A stretch of 64,000 nucleotides of DNA from Linum tenue (Eukaryota; Streptophyta; Magnoliopsida; Malpighiales; Linaceae). The stretch covers positions 23,347,633 through 23,411,632 of the forward strand of contig CAMGYJ010000009.1 of assembly GCA_946122785.1 (NCBI GenBank), read 5' to 3'. How positions within the stretch are numbered: the stretch's first letter is position 1; each line of letters begins with the position of its first letter. The position numbers and the translations under genes were made by a program. The notes below the pieces were generated by a model that was given only the letters and a program-made list of their open reading frames with translations, did no database searches and had not been told where the DNA came from. Shown one piece after another: positions 33,686 through 45,490 of this stretch.

Positions 33686-35681
33686 TCAAGCGGAGATGAA
33701 CCTGGGGTTGTCACCATGATCTTCGATCCCAAACGTTGTTCTCCGCGTCTCGTCCGGGTACCTCCTGGGGTAATCTGCAGACTGGAACGGAGGAGGAGCA
33801 GCAGCAGAGGCAGAAGAAGAAGAAGAATGCAGAGCAGCTGCTTCTCTAAACTCCTTGCGGATTCTCCACAACACCTCTGCGCATTCCTTCATGGAAGGCC
33901 GTGACTGTCTCATTGTAGCCAGACACTTCTGGGCCAGTTTCAGGACTTCCTCTGCTGCCCGGTTCGATGCCGGGTTCCTCCTCAGGATTGGATCCATCAC
34001 CATTATCGCATCCCCGCCTCTGAGTCTCTGCATTGCCTGCATCAAACCCCAACCCAAAACGGAAGCTTTAATTTCAATTCTGTGTCCAACAACAATGTCT
34101 TGCCTTGGTTGGTTGGTTACCCATTTGATCGTGACCTTCTCTTTTACTGATCTCTTCTGGTCGATTGGCTGTCGTCCTGTGACCAACTCAACGAGGAGGA
34201 CACCAAAGGAGAAGACGTCGCTCTTTTCGGTGAGCGTATATGTTCGGAGGTATTCAGGGTCTAAGTAGCCCGTCGTGCCTTTGATCTGCGTTGAGATGTG
34301 GGTGTCTTTAGAATCTTCAGCAGCCAACCTTGCAAACCCAAAGTCTGCAACTTTGGCTCGAAGTTTGTCGGTGAGGAGTATGTTTGATGCTTTTATGTCT
34401 CTGTGGATGATTGCGCGATCTGTGTATTAGGAAATAATATGATGAGTTCAAGACTCAGATGAAGCTCAAGGCATATGACAATGAGCAAGCTACCTAACTA
34501 GATTTCCAGATTGAAGCGATAGGACTGAAGTGAAGGGGGGGTTATTACCAGTGTACATGTGAAGATAGGTAATTGCGTGTGCCACATCAATGGCAACGTC
34601 TAGACGTTCACCAATTTCGAGTACCGTTCCTCTTCTATCTGCAACAAACTAACCAACATTAGTCCATAACTTCAGGCACGTTTGAGCTACTTAAGCGATT
34701 GAAAAGTATCCCATTTCTTTCCTTTGTATCTTCTACAAGTATGTTCTGCAGAGGGGGGAGGGACTTACTGTCGAGATGCTCTCGAAGGTTTCCATTGTTA
34801 ACATATTCGACCAAGAGAATCTGCTCATCTTCGTGCTCGACATAACCGTATAGTCTCACTAGATTCAGATGCTCGATCCTAGATAAAGTCAGTATCTCGT
34901 TTCTGAACTCCGTTGTCAAACGCTTGTCCTGGGAATTCTGCCACAGCAGAATCTAAAATTCATCACTTAAAATACTGGGTAGATCAATCAAACTCACATG
35001 GGACTCGATCAGATGACCAATTCTTCGCTCTGCTTCCCAATTCGGGTATCAGGCCTTTGAAACTAAGGATTGATGGGAAAGAGGAGTGAAGTCTTTCTAT
35101 TTCCAGTACCTTTTTGCCTCGCTTGACGGCAACGAGAGACCCATCACTGAGCCTTCCCTTGTACACAGTGCCAAAGCTACCTTCTCCAATCTTGTTAGCC
35201 GCAGAGAACTTGTCGGTAGCCTTAACAATCTCTTGAAGGGAGTAAGTCTGCGTCCCAAACACACCTCCTCCTCCTCCGCTTGTAGTACTAGTACTGTAGG
35301 ATCCGTAAGAACTGGAGGACTTCAATCTGGAGGTGCTCTTGCTGCTGTTGCTTACCCTTGACAGATCGCTTGAGACTGCAAGGAAAGAGAGGAGGAGACA
35401 TACATGCTTCAGTTTGAGAAAAGTCAGGTGATGATTGTTGTGAAGTGAGACTTACAATAAGATCCCGTGGTGGTGCTGGTGCTCCTGCTAGCGAGATTGA
35501 CGGTGGCGGCGGTGGAACGATCACTCGGTCGTCGGCCGAGGAAATTTGTGAATACTCCGGCTACCTTACCAGCTGCGGCTTTCACGAACTTGAGCAATGA
35601 AGAAGGAGAAGACTTGCCCTGATCGCCATTCTCACGCTGGGAACGATTGATCTGCTTCTTTTTAGAGTTGGCCCTCCTCAT
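33686..35681 (-). CDS. Receptor-like cytoplasmic kinase of the calmodulin-binding CRCK group
   Basis: Six exons (35681-35456, 35375-35110, 34928-34769, 34638-34549, 34419-34121, 34036-33686) total 464 codons (463 aa). There is no signal peptide or transmembrane segment. A basic Ser/Thr-rich N-terminus of about 115 residues precedes one kinase domain. Motifs are the glycine loop [16 protein letters not shown] lysine, [11 protein letters not shown] catalytic loop, DFGFARL, activation segment [10 protein letters not shown] and [19 protein letters not shown]. This fits an active Ser/Thr kinase of the CRCK type, cytoplasmic relatives of receptor kinases that bind calmodulin and act in stress signalling. 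The calmodulin site itself cannot be proved from sequence reading. The C-terminal 50 residues are Ser/Ala/Pro-rich. The gene lies in tandem with, and about 930 bp upstream of, the phosphorylase start, on the same strand. Confidence 0.9.
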
Positions 35682-35689
35682 CGTGATGC

Positions 35690-37045
35690 CTTACCGATTG
35701 CTCCGCAGCTTGCTTACATTTCCATCATCGTGATAAGGTGTTGGTTTAGGACGTGGGGAGCAACGGTAGGCGTTTGTGGGGATTGTATATTGAATGCTGC
35801 TTTCACTTCGTCATTACTTTACTCCCCTTGTTTTCAAGGCGGGGACTTGTTCTACGCAAAACAAAACGACGGAGTCTTCGGACCTTAACTTGGCGCTAGG
35901 TCGACTGGACTGGAGTACCTCGCACAAGACAAGACACGGCGTTTACAAAACAAACAGTTTTTAAGGAAAAACAAAGCGGAAACAACAACCAAGTAAACGC
36001 ATTACCGAGTCAAACCCATCAAAAGTCCCCCAATTATACAGCTTGTTTTATGCTCCCAGCTCAGCTGTTGTCGACCCTCTCAATGCACAACTGTGGAATT
36101 TGACACTTACCAACCGCCATCTGAGCTGTTTATGCTCAATAGCTGGAGCCTCCAAGAGACCTCTCTCCCTCTCTCTCTCCCTATCTATCCATCTTCGACT
36201 AGCTAGCTCCTGGAAATGGCAACAACGTGGTCCGACAATCGTGAACATGAAGCGTGGTGAAGTCTCGTTACAAATGGATCAGAGACTTTCATCTGCTGCA
36301 TTAGCCTCGGATTACCTCTGTAATGGATGTGGTTGTTGCTTCAACGACAAGCAATTAGATCCTTTTTTCTACAGGCAGCCACTACTAGAATGACAGAAAG
36401 TTGTGATCAGAGCTGACAAAATATTAACAAAACAAGTCAAACACCAAAAGAGGCTCACTTGGCCACCCTGTTCTCTTTACCCCTACAACTACTGTCGCGC
36501 TACCACCCAGATTGGTGATCCCCTGTACATCTAACGGAAAGCCAGAAGGGCAACCAAAATGAAAAGAGAAGAAATCAGGAGACGTCCGAGGCTGGTTGGT
36601 TCCTTTCCTGGCCATGGTCGATGGACGGAGATATCTGCCACCTTAGTTGAACACATCAACAGAACATTTGGACTGTCGCTTCATCATCAAAAGTGCCAGG
36701 GTGAATGATCGGCATTCCTAACACTGCCCTTGAACAGGAACTGTTCTACAGAAAAATTCAACAATTAAACCGTTATATCGCCATAGAGTAAAACTCAGCT
36801 GCACAAGAGACTGCATGCAACATATTTGAAAGAGCCACACAGTCATTAATATGGTCTTAACAATGTCGTACCAGCTCCAAATATGATTATGATTTCTGAC
36901 AGCTCGTCCCGAACAGAACCAACTGACATCATTCTGTTGCAGTGGACAGCCATGCCAAAAACAGAGAGAATTGAATAGCTTCTTAAGGGAAGTCCATAAG
37001 ATTAATAGACATGCCTCATTGACAAGAATGACAATGAGAATACAA
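35690..37045. other. Intergenic: kinase promoter and transporter 3' flank
   Basis: No gene is supported. 35690-36000 should hold the kinase promoter. A short CT dinucleotide run is at about 36161-36181. Nearest the transporter stop the sequence is presumably its 3'UTR. No other structure was recognised. Confidence 0.5.
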
Positions 37046-39856
37046 CTAACCAGGCTCATCAAAATGGACTCTCTCTCCAGTCGAGAAGACGATATAGAAA
37101 ATTGCAGAGACGAGATATAAAGCCGACGTAAGTAAAAGAAATCCTCTGAAGGAACCCGTGAGATCAACAAAAAACCCAGCTCCAATCGTTCCGACAATGG
37201 CGGCTAATGTTCCCGCAGTGTTTGACATTCCTACACAAAGTGCACATGAGTATTAATCCATAATGCCTTACCTTTCCAAAACATGTGGACATTTCAAAAT
37301 TAGTTCAGAAGCAGTGGTTGGCCCATTGGAACTTAGACTCCATCCCAAAAGAGGATGGAAGGACATAAATTAGGAAATATGACTCAAAGCAGATCTCCTA
37401 ACATACTCATAGTGATGCAGACTAACTCATGTAACTGTAGTATTGAGGACTCATAAATTAAAAGAGAACCACTGCTAGAAATAGAGCCCGTAGATACCAT
37501 GTAAGACGCCGGAGTAGCGTGGTGCAATTTCCTGGGAGCAGGAAAGAATGAGACACGTTAGTCCAAATTCAAATAATTTAATAAGGCACTTGTTACTTTT
37601 GCATACATTTCTAGACTCACCTGAAGATTCACAAGAAAGCCAGAGTGGCTGAAAGATTTCAGTGCAACAGCTAGAGTGAGCCAAGCAGAAGCGATGGATG
37701 GGCTTTTTGCAGTTGTTAAGCCAACAAGAGCAGCAGCTGGTCCTATAAAGCCAATTGACTGCAAAGAAGTAATTGTCAATGTAGAATGGAAAAGGTAACC
37801 TGCTTCTTTAAGTTGGCAGAAGCAACATTGTTTGACAATGGCACGGGTGGAAAATGAAAGGACCAGCAATAGGCTCAATAATGAAAATTGAAGCTCAAGT
37901 AGTTCTAACTCAATTGAATTAGGAAAATAAAATTCCTAATTTAAGCAGGACATTTGTAAGTGGATGTACCAAGGAGAACTGGATACATGATCAACATGAC
38001 AGTTTGACATATATGTTACCCACAAAACAGGGCAATTGACATGGTAAATGCAGATAATTAACGGAAAGCAAAAGAGATGAAACCTAATGTACTCAGATAC
38101 CTGCATGATCTTACGAGTCAAAGTAACAGTAACACCGTTCCGAATTAACATGTCCGACCAAAGACCACCAAAGTAACCCATGAAAGCCATCACAGACCAT
38201 GGCACAGCACTAAACCATGCCGCATGTTTAAGATCTGAATGATATACCTGGCATCACAGTTGACCTTCTTTAGTGATTCTGATTAAACTTCCAGTCTACT
38301 AGAATATTAAAATGTAGCATGCGGATTTTGAGAACGCAGTGACTTACTGAATTAAAGTAAATAGGCATCCAAGAAAGAATGACAAAGAATCCCTGCAAAA
38401 ATACTTACACAAGTTAGTTCCAACACAAAATAAAGTTGAGACTTTCACAAGCTCAAGGCTTGAATCTGGCCATGGTGAATTGGTGATATGACGACACTTT
38501 AAGATCACAGAATTTGAATACTGTACTAATTGGGATGGTCAATAGTACCCAGCTGTGCATGGCATTAGCCACAATTAATGACCAAGTTGGCATTTTTGAC
38601 AGCAACCGCCCAAATGGAGGTAGCCTCCAGCCAGTCTTGGGTCTCTCTTTAACAGGAGTGGTTTTCTGCATCTTGCTTTGCTGAATGTACTCCAATTCAA
38701 GAGTTGAAATCTGGGAACTTCTGTCTGGTGAACTTGATATTGCAGCCAACCAAACCAGCACCCAGAGAAATCCAGATAGTCCAAATATCACAAATGGCCC
38801 AAATGTACCCCCCTTGGACATGAGAATTGGGGATAGTGTGAGCCCAATGGCACAGCCAAGCTGGAATCCAGCCATAGCAATTCCAACAGCCCTGGATCGT
38901 TCTGTCTGCGGGAACCATCTAGCAGAAAAGAAAAAAGTCGTATCTTCAAAAATTTAGCTTCACCATGCTGAAGTACAAGGGAGAAGTTGCTGGCTGTAGA
39001 GAGGTATAGCATCAGAAATTATGTATACCTCGCTACCATGTTATTCATGCAAGGAAGGGCTACACCTTCTGCAATGCCAAGCACAGCACGCATAGCTAGC
39101 AGGGCCCATAAAGAAGTTTCTGCAGCCCATGGAGTGAGAAATGTAGCCAACGACCACAAAGCTACACCCCACCCCATAACTACCTTTCCGCCATAGTAAT
39201 CCACTAAGGTCCCTCCAGGTATCGGTGAAATTAGGTATCCCCACAGGAAAGACGACTGCCACAACAAGGGTAAGAAATCATACAGAAGGTTTAATCCCAC
39301 CAATGAAATATACGCCAGTATAAAAATGAACTTGAGGGGCAGAAAATAGTAATCGCGCAAACTTCTACCCGGTTAATTTCATCGACGAAAACAGATTAAG
39401 GATCACCTGAACGATACCAGAAAAGGACCGGCTCCACCCGTTAGACCTTGAAAGCGGCACAATTGCCACTGACATCACCACGCGATCGGCATTACAGAGC
39501 GCCAGCGCCAGAGCAAGCATTGCTACCACTTTCACTCTCTCCGACGTGATGAATTCCCTGAAACTCGGCGCCAGCAGCTCGCTGCCCTCCGGCGGAGAAC
39601 CGAACTCAGCACCATCTGGAGAAGCCCTAAGCCGCGAAGCCGATGAGACCGGGTGAAACTTCACAGTGCGTCTTCCTCGCAGCTGAAATTGCGGAATCCC
39701 ACTCGGCGACGAAGAGACGCATACTGTTCTTGACCACGAGGAATGCGCAAAGGTAGAAGAAACGAGACGGTCAGGGTTGAGGATTTTGCGGGGTTGCGAG
39801 GATGCGAGAAGGGAAGGTTCTGGAGGTGGGCGGATTGAGAACGAGGAAGAATGCAT
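37046..39856 (-). CDS. PHT4;5: Plastid anion/phosphate transporter of the PHT4 family, PHT4;5-like
   Basis: Eight exons (39856-39407, 39255-39029, 38918-38549, 38392-38348, 38247-38101, 37758-37621, 37531-37498, 37230-37046) give 532 codons (531 aa). The first 85-90 residues are Ser/Pro/Arg-rich with few acidic residues, as in a chloroplast transit peptide. The rest is a major facilitator protein with about 12 helices. Recognised blocks are ERVKVVAMLALALALCNADR, GIVQSSFLWGYLISPIPGG, ALPCMNNMVARWFP, AMAGFQLGCAIGL, FGPFVIFGLSGF, LTRKIMQSIGFIGP and EIAPRYSGVLHG. PHT4 proteins carry phosphate or other anions across organelle membranes, usually driven by sodium or proton gradients. The match to the PHT4;5 branch (probable anion transporter 6) is from sequence recall; the exact substrate is unknown. 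It looks intact. Confidence 0.9.
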
Positions 39857-41657
39857 CGTTTATGTCGGAGCGGGCAGCTGGCGAGAAGACGGGGAAGCAG
39901 AAGGACGGCAGCCGCCAGCAGCAGGCGGCGTATTTATGACGCCGGGAAGTTGTCAAATGACTGGGATACCCGTCCTCCTTTCCTTTCACACCATCATATA
40001 TTTTGATAATTGCTCAAAATGGTCATGAAAGTTATGTTCGGTAGCAAAATACGGCCACAAAATTTTAACATATCACAAAATGGGCACATAAGTATTGCAA
40101 ACAAACAAAACAATGATTTCGTATTGAAAAAATAGTTCACCTCCGAAACATTTGCGAAACATGATAGGATGGTGTTAAATGTTAATGATGGATTTGGACT
40201 AATTTTTTTTTTTTAATGGTAGACATTCTTCTCTAGTTAAAAGGAAAAATATCAACTAACCGCTTGAAAATGGAGATTTGCTAAAAATAAAAGTAAATAA
40301 CACATGTACAAAAACGAAAACTCGAAACAACATGATAACTCATTGAATTAATCTCATTCATTGATGTCAAGATAAACCATACATGGGTGAAGGATTGGGC
40401 ATTCACATATCATACGACTATATACTAAGTTGATGATTTAAAATATGTGTTTAATTGTGCTTTTGTGAAGAAAGAACCCGACCAGATTTACATATTTTCC
40501 CAAAATTTGATGCATATTGCGAATCATAACTTGTAAGGTGATTCAATTTCAAAGGAACTTAGTTGAGATGGGACTGGGAACAACAGTGGGTTAATTAGTT
40601 GGATAATTTGACATACTAATCATAACAAGCCATTTAGCTACTGGAATTAAGACAACAAATAGCAAACTAATAGCAATCCCCTTTGTGCCGACTCTTTTAC
40701 TTTTACTTTTACTGACCCCTTACAATTTAACACTGTACGCGCATATGGGGGCTTTCTTTACATCACTAAGGCCCTTAAACAAAAGTACCTGTTCTAGTCA
40801 CTAGTCAGTTGCAGCAGCAGCAGAAGGGATTTGAGTCATTTTACTAATCAGTACCATTACAAGTTTACAACCCATGTTTTGAACAAAAGTATTTTTGGTG
40901 GCTTTGTACTGTTCTCATAAACAAAGAGCTGCGGAAATTCAATCCAGGGAAAGCAAACAGTCTCCATTATTGCTGAAATCAATCTCATCGTATCAAGAAC
41001 CAGGTAGTTGCAGAAAAGTCATAACTCAAATATGCTTCTTAACAAGAAAGTGGATGCCTGATTCAGTTCCCGCTAGCATTCTATACCACTGAGTACAAAT
41101 TCCATCCTGATGTATGTTCGCCAGCTAAACACAGGCGGAACTAGTCTGCACAAAGGCAGGTTTCGGATCCACGCTTAATGACTGACTATATATGGAAAGA
41201 TGACGATACCATCAAACCAGGTTAGCAGTCAAGTCAATACAAACGCTATCGCTACTGGTCTCTAAAGCAATTGGCCAATGGTGAATTGAACTGCAACTCG
41301 AAAGCTATGTCTATACATGAAGTCATGAACATCGAAAGTACTTGCAGTTACACTACATTCACTAGATTGGCCAACGAACAACCAAAAGGTGTTAGCAGAC
41401 GAGTCATCCTTTCTCCAGGCATCTATCTTCAATTGTGATTTAGGCTAACAGCAAGAGATCCTACCACAACGGGGGGAAAGTTATGCTTTCTACTGGTAGC
41501 ACATCATGCAATGCCAAGACTCCTATCCAGCAAACTGCAAAGTCATGTTTCAGCATCCGAGAGAGAGCCTACCTGTGTTCCAAGCACGAAAAGACGATCA
41601 AAGAGCATAAGCGTTTTATTATCCCGGACTCGGAGATTGAATTGAAATGTCAATAGA
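39857..41657. other. Intergenic, no gene recognised
   Basis: The first 100-200 bp should be the transporter promoter and 5'UTR. The rest is AT-rich with no supported gene or clear transposon ends. The final few hundred bases probably include the thioesterase 3'UTR. Confidence 0.5.
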
Positions 41658-42403
41658 TCACATCTTGCTGGGAAGTTTGCCGAACAAGGAATGGCGGCCC
41701 TCGGCTATCAACTCCCCAGTCAGCTTGTTCTTCACCAGCACAACCGTTCCAGCGTAGCCGCCTTTCCGCCCCAACACTTTGGAGATAATCTCCAACTCAT
41801 CCTGCAAAATTGAACATCCGCGAGGAAGCAAGAACCATCATCAACTCCAAACCTACATTACATATCAAGAACGAGAAACTATGATCCTCACGCACATGGA
41901 GCTTAGCGGTAGAGAGAAAGGAGATGGACATATCGACAGAGACATTCATGGGAAAACCTTCCACGTGAACCACCGCGCCTCCCACCTCATCGACCAGGTT
42001 GGCAATCGCTCCGGTGGCTAGCTTCCCGCTCTTGTCCTGCCACCGTTCCCAATTCTCGAGTGAATCAAAATCTCCCTCGTTTTGGGGAAAAAGAGAAAAG
42101 AATCAAAATTGCTAGATATGACATGACAGGCACACGCACGCCCTAGTTCGAAGCGCTATCGGTAACTGGAAGGAGCTATTAACTATGTGAAAGGAAGAAA
42201 CGGTGGCTTACGGTGAGGCGTGGAGGCACGGTGAAGGTACAAGAAACGAGGCCGGGGTCGACCCGGTCGACTCGGATGCCTCGTAAAGCGAAGTCTTCGT
42301 AGAAGCTGCACTCATGGCCGACTCGGTGAGGATGAATCACGAGTTGCGATACCCTGTTCGCTTCATCTTCGCTCGACTCCAGGAACTGCTTCGCCTTCTC
42401 CAT
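41658..42403 (-). CDS. Hotdog-fold acyl-CoA thioesterase (ACOT13/PaaI-like)
   Basis: Three exons (42403-42212, 42036-41896, 41801-41658) give 159 codons (158 aa), the usual length for this family. After a helical N-terminus (MEKAKQFLESSEDEANRVSQ) the protein reads GLVSCTFTVPPRLTDKSGKL, ATGAIANLVDEVGGAVV and a C-terminal strand pair ending GRHSLFGKLPSKM. The central helix with LVDEVGG corresponds to the catalytic helix of ACOT13-type thioesterases, and Asp80 is the likely general base. The HGG motif of animal ACOT13 is replaced by ATG. Such enzymes hydrolyse acyl-CoA thioesters as tetramers; the physiological substrate in plants is not known. Introns are GT-AG and the model is complete. Confidence 0.88.
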
Positions 42404-42507
42404 TTTCTGTCTGTTTTTCTACCTTGTGGACTTTTCTCTCCCTCTCCTCTTTGGCTAAGAACCTAAGACAAAGGAGACGAAATTATGGGTGGGAGGGGAT
42501 TCGAAAC

Positions 42508-42690
42508 ATGGGTGGGCATCCGGTTCCGTAAATCGATCCAGATCAAAACGAATTTGAACCGAATTGAAACCAAAATACTGTTATTCGCTTCAGAATTTAG
42601 AAAAGAAATAGTTTTCATTCGAAAATCAGAGTTCTTTCAACCGAATCGAGATTTCGAGTTTCGAATTGAAAAAATGAAATATATGAACTA
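42508..42690. mobile_element. Diverged fragment of the CGGTTCGG-type hAT element
   Basis: GGTGGGCATCCGGTTCCG, then AACCGAATTGAAACC, TGTTATTCG, AGAAAAGAAAT and CAACCGAATCGAG follow the same order as the reverse complement of the right half of the hAT element at 18236-18767. One end only, no duplication visible. It lies about 100 bp upstream of the thioesterase ATG region. Confidence 0.55.
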
Positions 42691-42699
42691 GGCTATAAT

Positions 42700-44778
42700 T
42701 GTCCAATATAATTAAAGTTTTGACTATTTTACGGTATTTCATATAGTTTTGGCTATTTTTAGGACAATTTTTATTGTTTTACACCCAATGAACAGAAATT
42801 TTTAAGACTAATACCAATAAAAACCTATAGTTTATGTTTTATGTCGATTTTGTTACTAGCCCAAATCTATATAACCATTTTAATCAATTACCAATAAACG
42901 AACATCAAATCAGCAACTCCATCTTAGAACATTCAAATATAAGATCAGAATGACCAAAATAATTACATCCTACTTAACATGGATCGGTTCATCATGAAAG
43001 TTCCATTAAGCAATCGATGTGTTCAAAATTGTAGAGTTTGCGAAAGTTGTCATATTGGCAACCAGAACACCACAAAAAAAAAAAGATAAGTCTATCCTAT
43101 CAGTACTTGATCTACTGGCTAGGCCTACCCCTACCCCTTCGAAATGTGACATTGGTTCTTTTATGGGTGGGGATGATTCGACCCCATTGTCCGAGAAAAT
43201 GGTGGAAATGTCGGAGTAGGCATAAAGGTTGAACATGTTGAGGAGATACAATTACTAGAGATGATCCCTCGTTACCTATGATTGGGGGGGGGGGGGGGAT
43301 GTGGAAACAATGGAATAAATTTTTTAGGACAAGAAAATCATAGATAGATTCTGACCTTGCTGTAAAATTGACTAATGTGTCCTTTCTCATGGTATATGGT
43401 GCATGTCATGCCAATTTCACCTTTCAACATAGGTTTATATTGTCTTTCCTGTTGACTCAATAAAACTATAATCCAAATCAATGGCTAAGTGTAGCAAATA
43501 ACATGAATGCAAAATAGTGGAAGTTAATTTTATTATCAACTCAGCGTCTCTAAATGTATTACTACTCAGTATTAATATGTTATCTAGCAATCAAGTTCGA
43601 GCGATAGCAATTTAAATAAAAAAGCAAAGAGAAATTGATTCGAGTTTCAGATATAAGGAAATGTCACTTAGTTATCGATTTCCCCTTGTTTATAACCAGA
43701 TTAATGGTAGTTGATTCCACAATCTGTTTCACTCGACGTTTATACCGAGGAGAATCCTTGACTAGCCTTGATACTCAATTAAAGCAAACAAGAACTCTTG
43801 AATAGACTGCTCAGCGGGACATTATCTAAGCCCGATGTTGGCACCCATTTTTTTCCGGATTTTCTCAAAGTAAATAATTTCGTTCGGAATGAATTTTTCA
43901 ATGAAGAAAAATATGAGATGTACTCGTACATTCTTCTTGATTTGATTTTTTTTTTATTTGTGGTCGTTTTAGATATGCGTACATTTTGGATTTGAGGCCA
44001 CAAATTCGAAGAAAATTCATCAGCCCATTATAGTCAATTTTCATTACCCTTTTGGGCTTCAGCCCAGTGTGTTATAAAAAAAACTAGCTACAAAAAAGAA
44101 AATAGGAGTCCATCTCTTTAAGCCCAACAACAAGCCATTTTCTCACACTCCCACCCGATCGATCGGACCAGTTTGGTTCACCGACCAGTATGTTTCTCCT
44201 CCTTACCACCATCATCCATTCGATGCTCCTTTGTCACCTGCAAAACAGAGCAGAAGGTTATCCTTCATGATTCATTCATTTGTGAGTTGTATGAGGCAGA
44301 AACTTAAAGATGAAGGGAAGAGAAAGTGGATATGGCCTCTGAGAATTTATTAGAGGGATAGGAAGTTAGGTTGCCATTGAAGAGGAGGAGTGTGATACTG
44401 TGTTTTGAGGTGCTATAAGAGGAGAAAGGGATCGCCAGATTAGAAAAATGAGGGGAGATCGACAGGTGCAATTCCAATTCAGAAAACCAAACCCTGCCAT
44501 TTTAAGGCTCCAGCCAACACACACAAAAAAATCACTCTCTTTTAGCCAACACAAAAAGACAAACGAAGCCCAGAAATTCATTCCCAACCAGCAATCGTAT
44601 CTTTTCATCTATAATGAAAACCCACCAAAAATCCAAACACCTTGCAAAAATCATTCCAAAAAACTAGATATACATGTCACCGTAAACATCATTCTGGCAA
44701 TCTGTAGCAAAAATTAATAAAACAAAGAAAGGCCCACTTACCGAGCTCTGCCGCTGCGTCAATCCGCATTCACAGATT
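42700..44778. other. AT-rich intergenic sequence, no gene recognised
   Basis: It contains a G15 run at 43284-43298 and scattered poly-T tracts. Short frames on both strands show no recognisable domain. A T/A-rich segment at 43779-44003 is low complexity only. Confidence 0.5.
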
Positions 44779-44905
44779 CGCGCTACCACCGAAGATAACA
44801 ACAAAGTTGAGTTGTGGAAAATGGAACCCTAGAACCCTTGGGTGTTTCTCATTCATAGTTGGGTTAAATACTCAAGCTTGGTACTACAAGAATATCTCCT
44901 GTCTT

Positions 44906-44925
44906 CCCCCCCCCCCCCCCCCCCC
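44906..44925. repeat. C20 homopolymer
   Basis: An uninterrupted run of about 20 C followed by GGGCAAGC. Long C runs are rare in plant DNA and prone to sequencing error. Confidence 0.85.
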
Positions 44926-44984
44926 GGGCAAGCGGGTGAGCACAAAATATGCACACCAAACTTGGAGAGAGTATACAGTCTTGA

Positions 44985-45490
44985 CTTGAAAATGTTGTTG
45001 CACTGTTGGCTAGCTAACTTCTCTTCAATCTTGAAATGGTGAATCTGTTGCATCTTACTAGCTAACTTCCCAAACATCTTCTGGAAAGCTACTGCATCTG
45101 TGGCTATAGCTAGCTATGAAATCTTCTTCTTCTTCAACCGGTGATATCACTGCATCTTTGGCTAGTTGGCATCCCATCTTCTTCTTCTTCAAGCCCCAAC
45201 TCAGCTTTGCAGCTTGAGTTTCTCCAATTAACTCGGATAAGCCGTTGCATCGTTGGCTAGCTAACTTTCCGTTCTTCTTCTTGAACTTCTCAACCCCCAA
45301 CTTCAGCTTTGTAGTTTCAGTTTCTCCAAAAAACTCGGATATGCTGCTGCTTTTTCTTGGCTGACTAGCACTCCTAGAATTGAAAAATGTCGCTGCATCT
45401 TGGCTAACAGGCTGAACTTTCACATCTTCAGCTTTTCTGCTTGATGGATTGAAACTTGATTGGGATATGTTGCTACATTTTGCTAGCTAA
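44985..45490. repeat. Degenerate repeat based on GTTGCATCNTTGGCTAGCTAAC
   Basis: Variants of TGCATC.TTGGCTAG(C/T) occur near 44999, 45050, 45085, 45151, 45245 and 45395, each followed by CTTCTTCTTCTT and, in three units, CTCAGCTTTG and TTTCTCCAA...AACTCGGATA. Spacing is 50-150 bp. No continuous reading frame. Confidence 0.6.

Noticed and set aside
36043..36393. 116-codon plus-strand frame between kinase and transporter
   Set aside because: CT-repeat-derived, no domain, no splice context.
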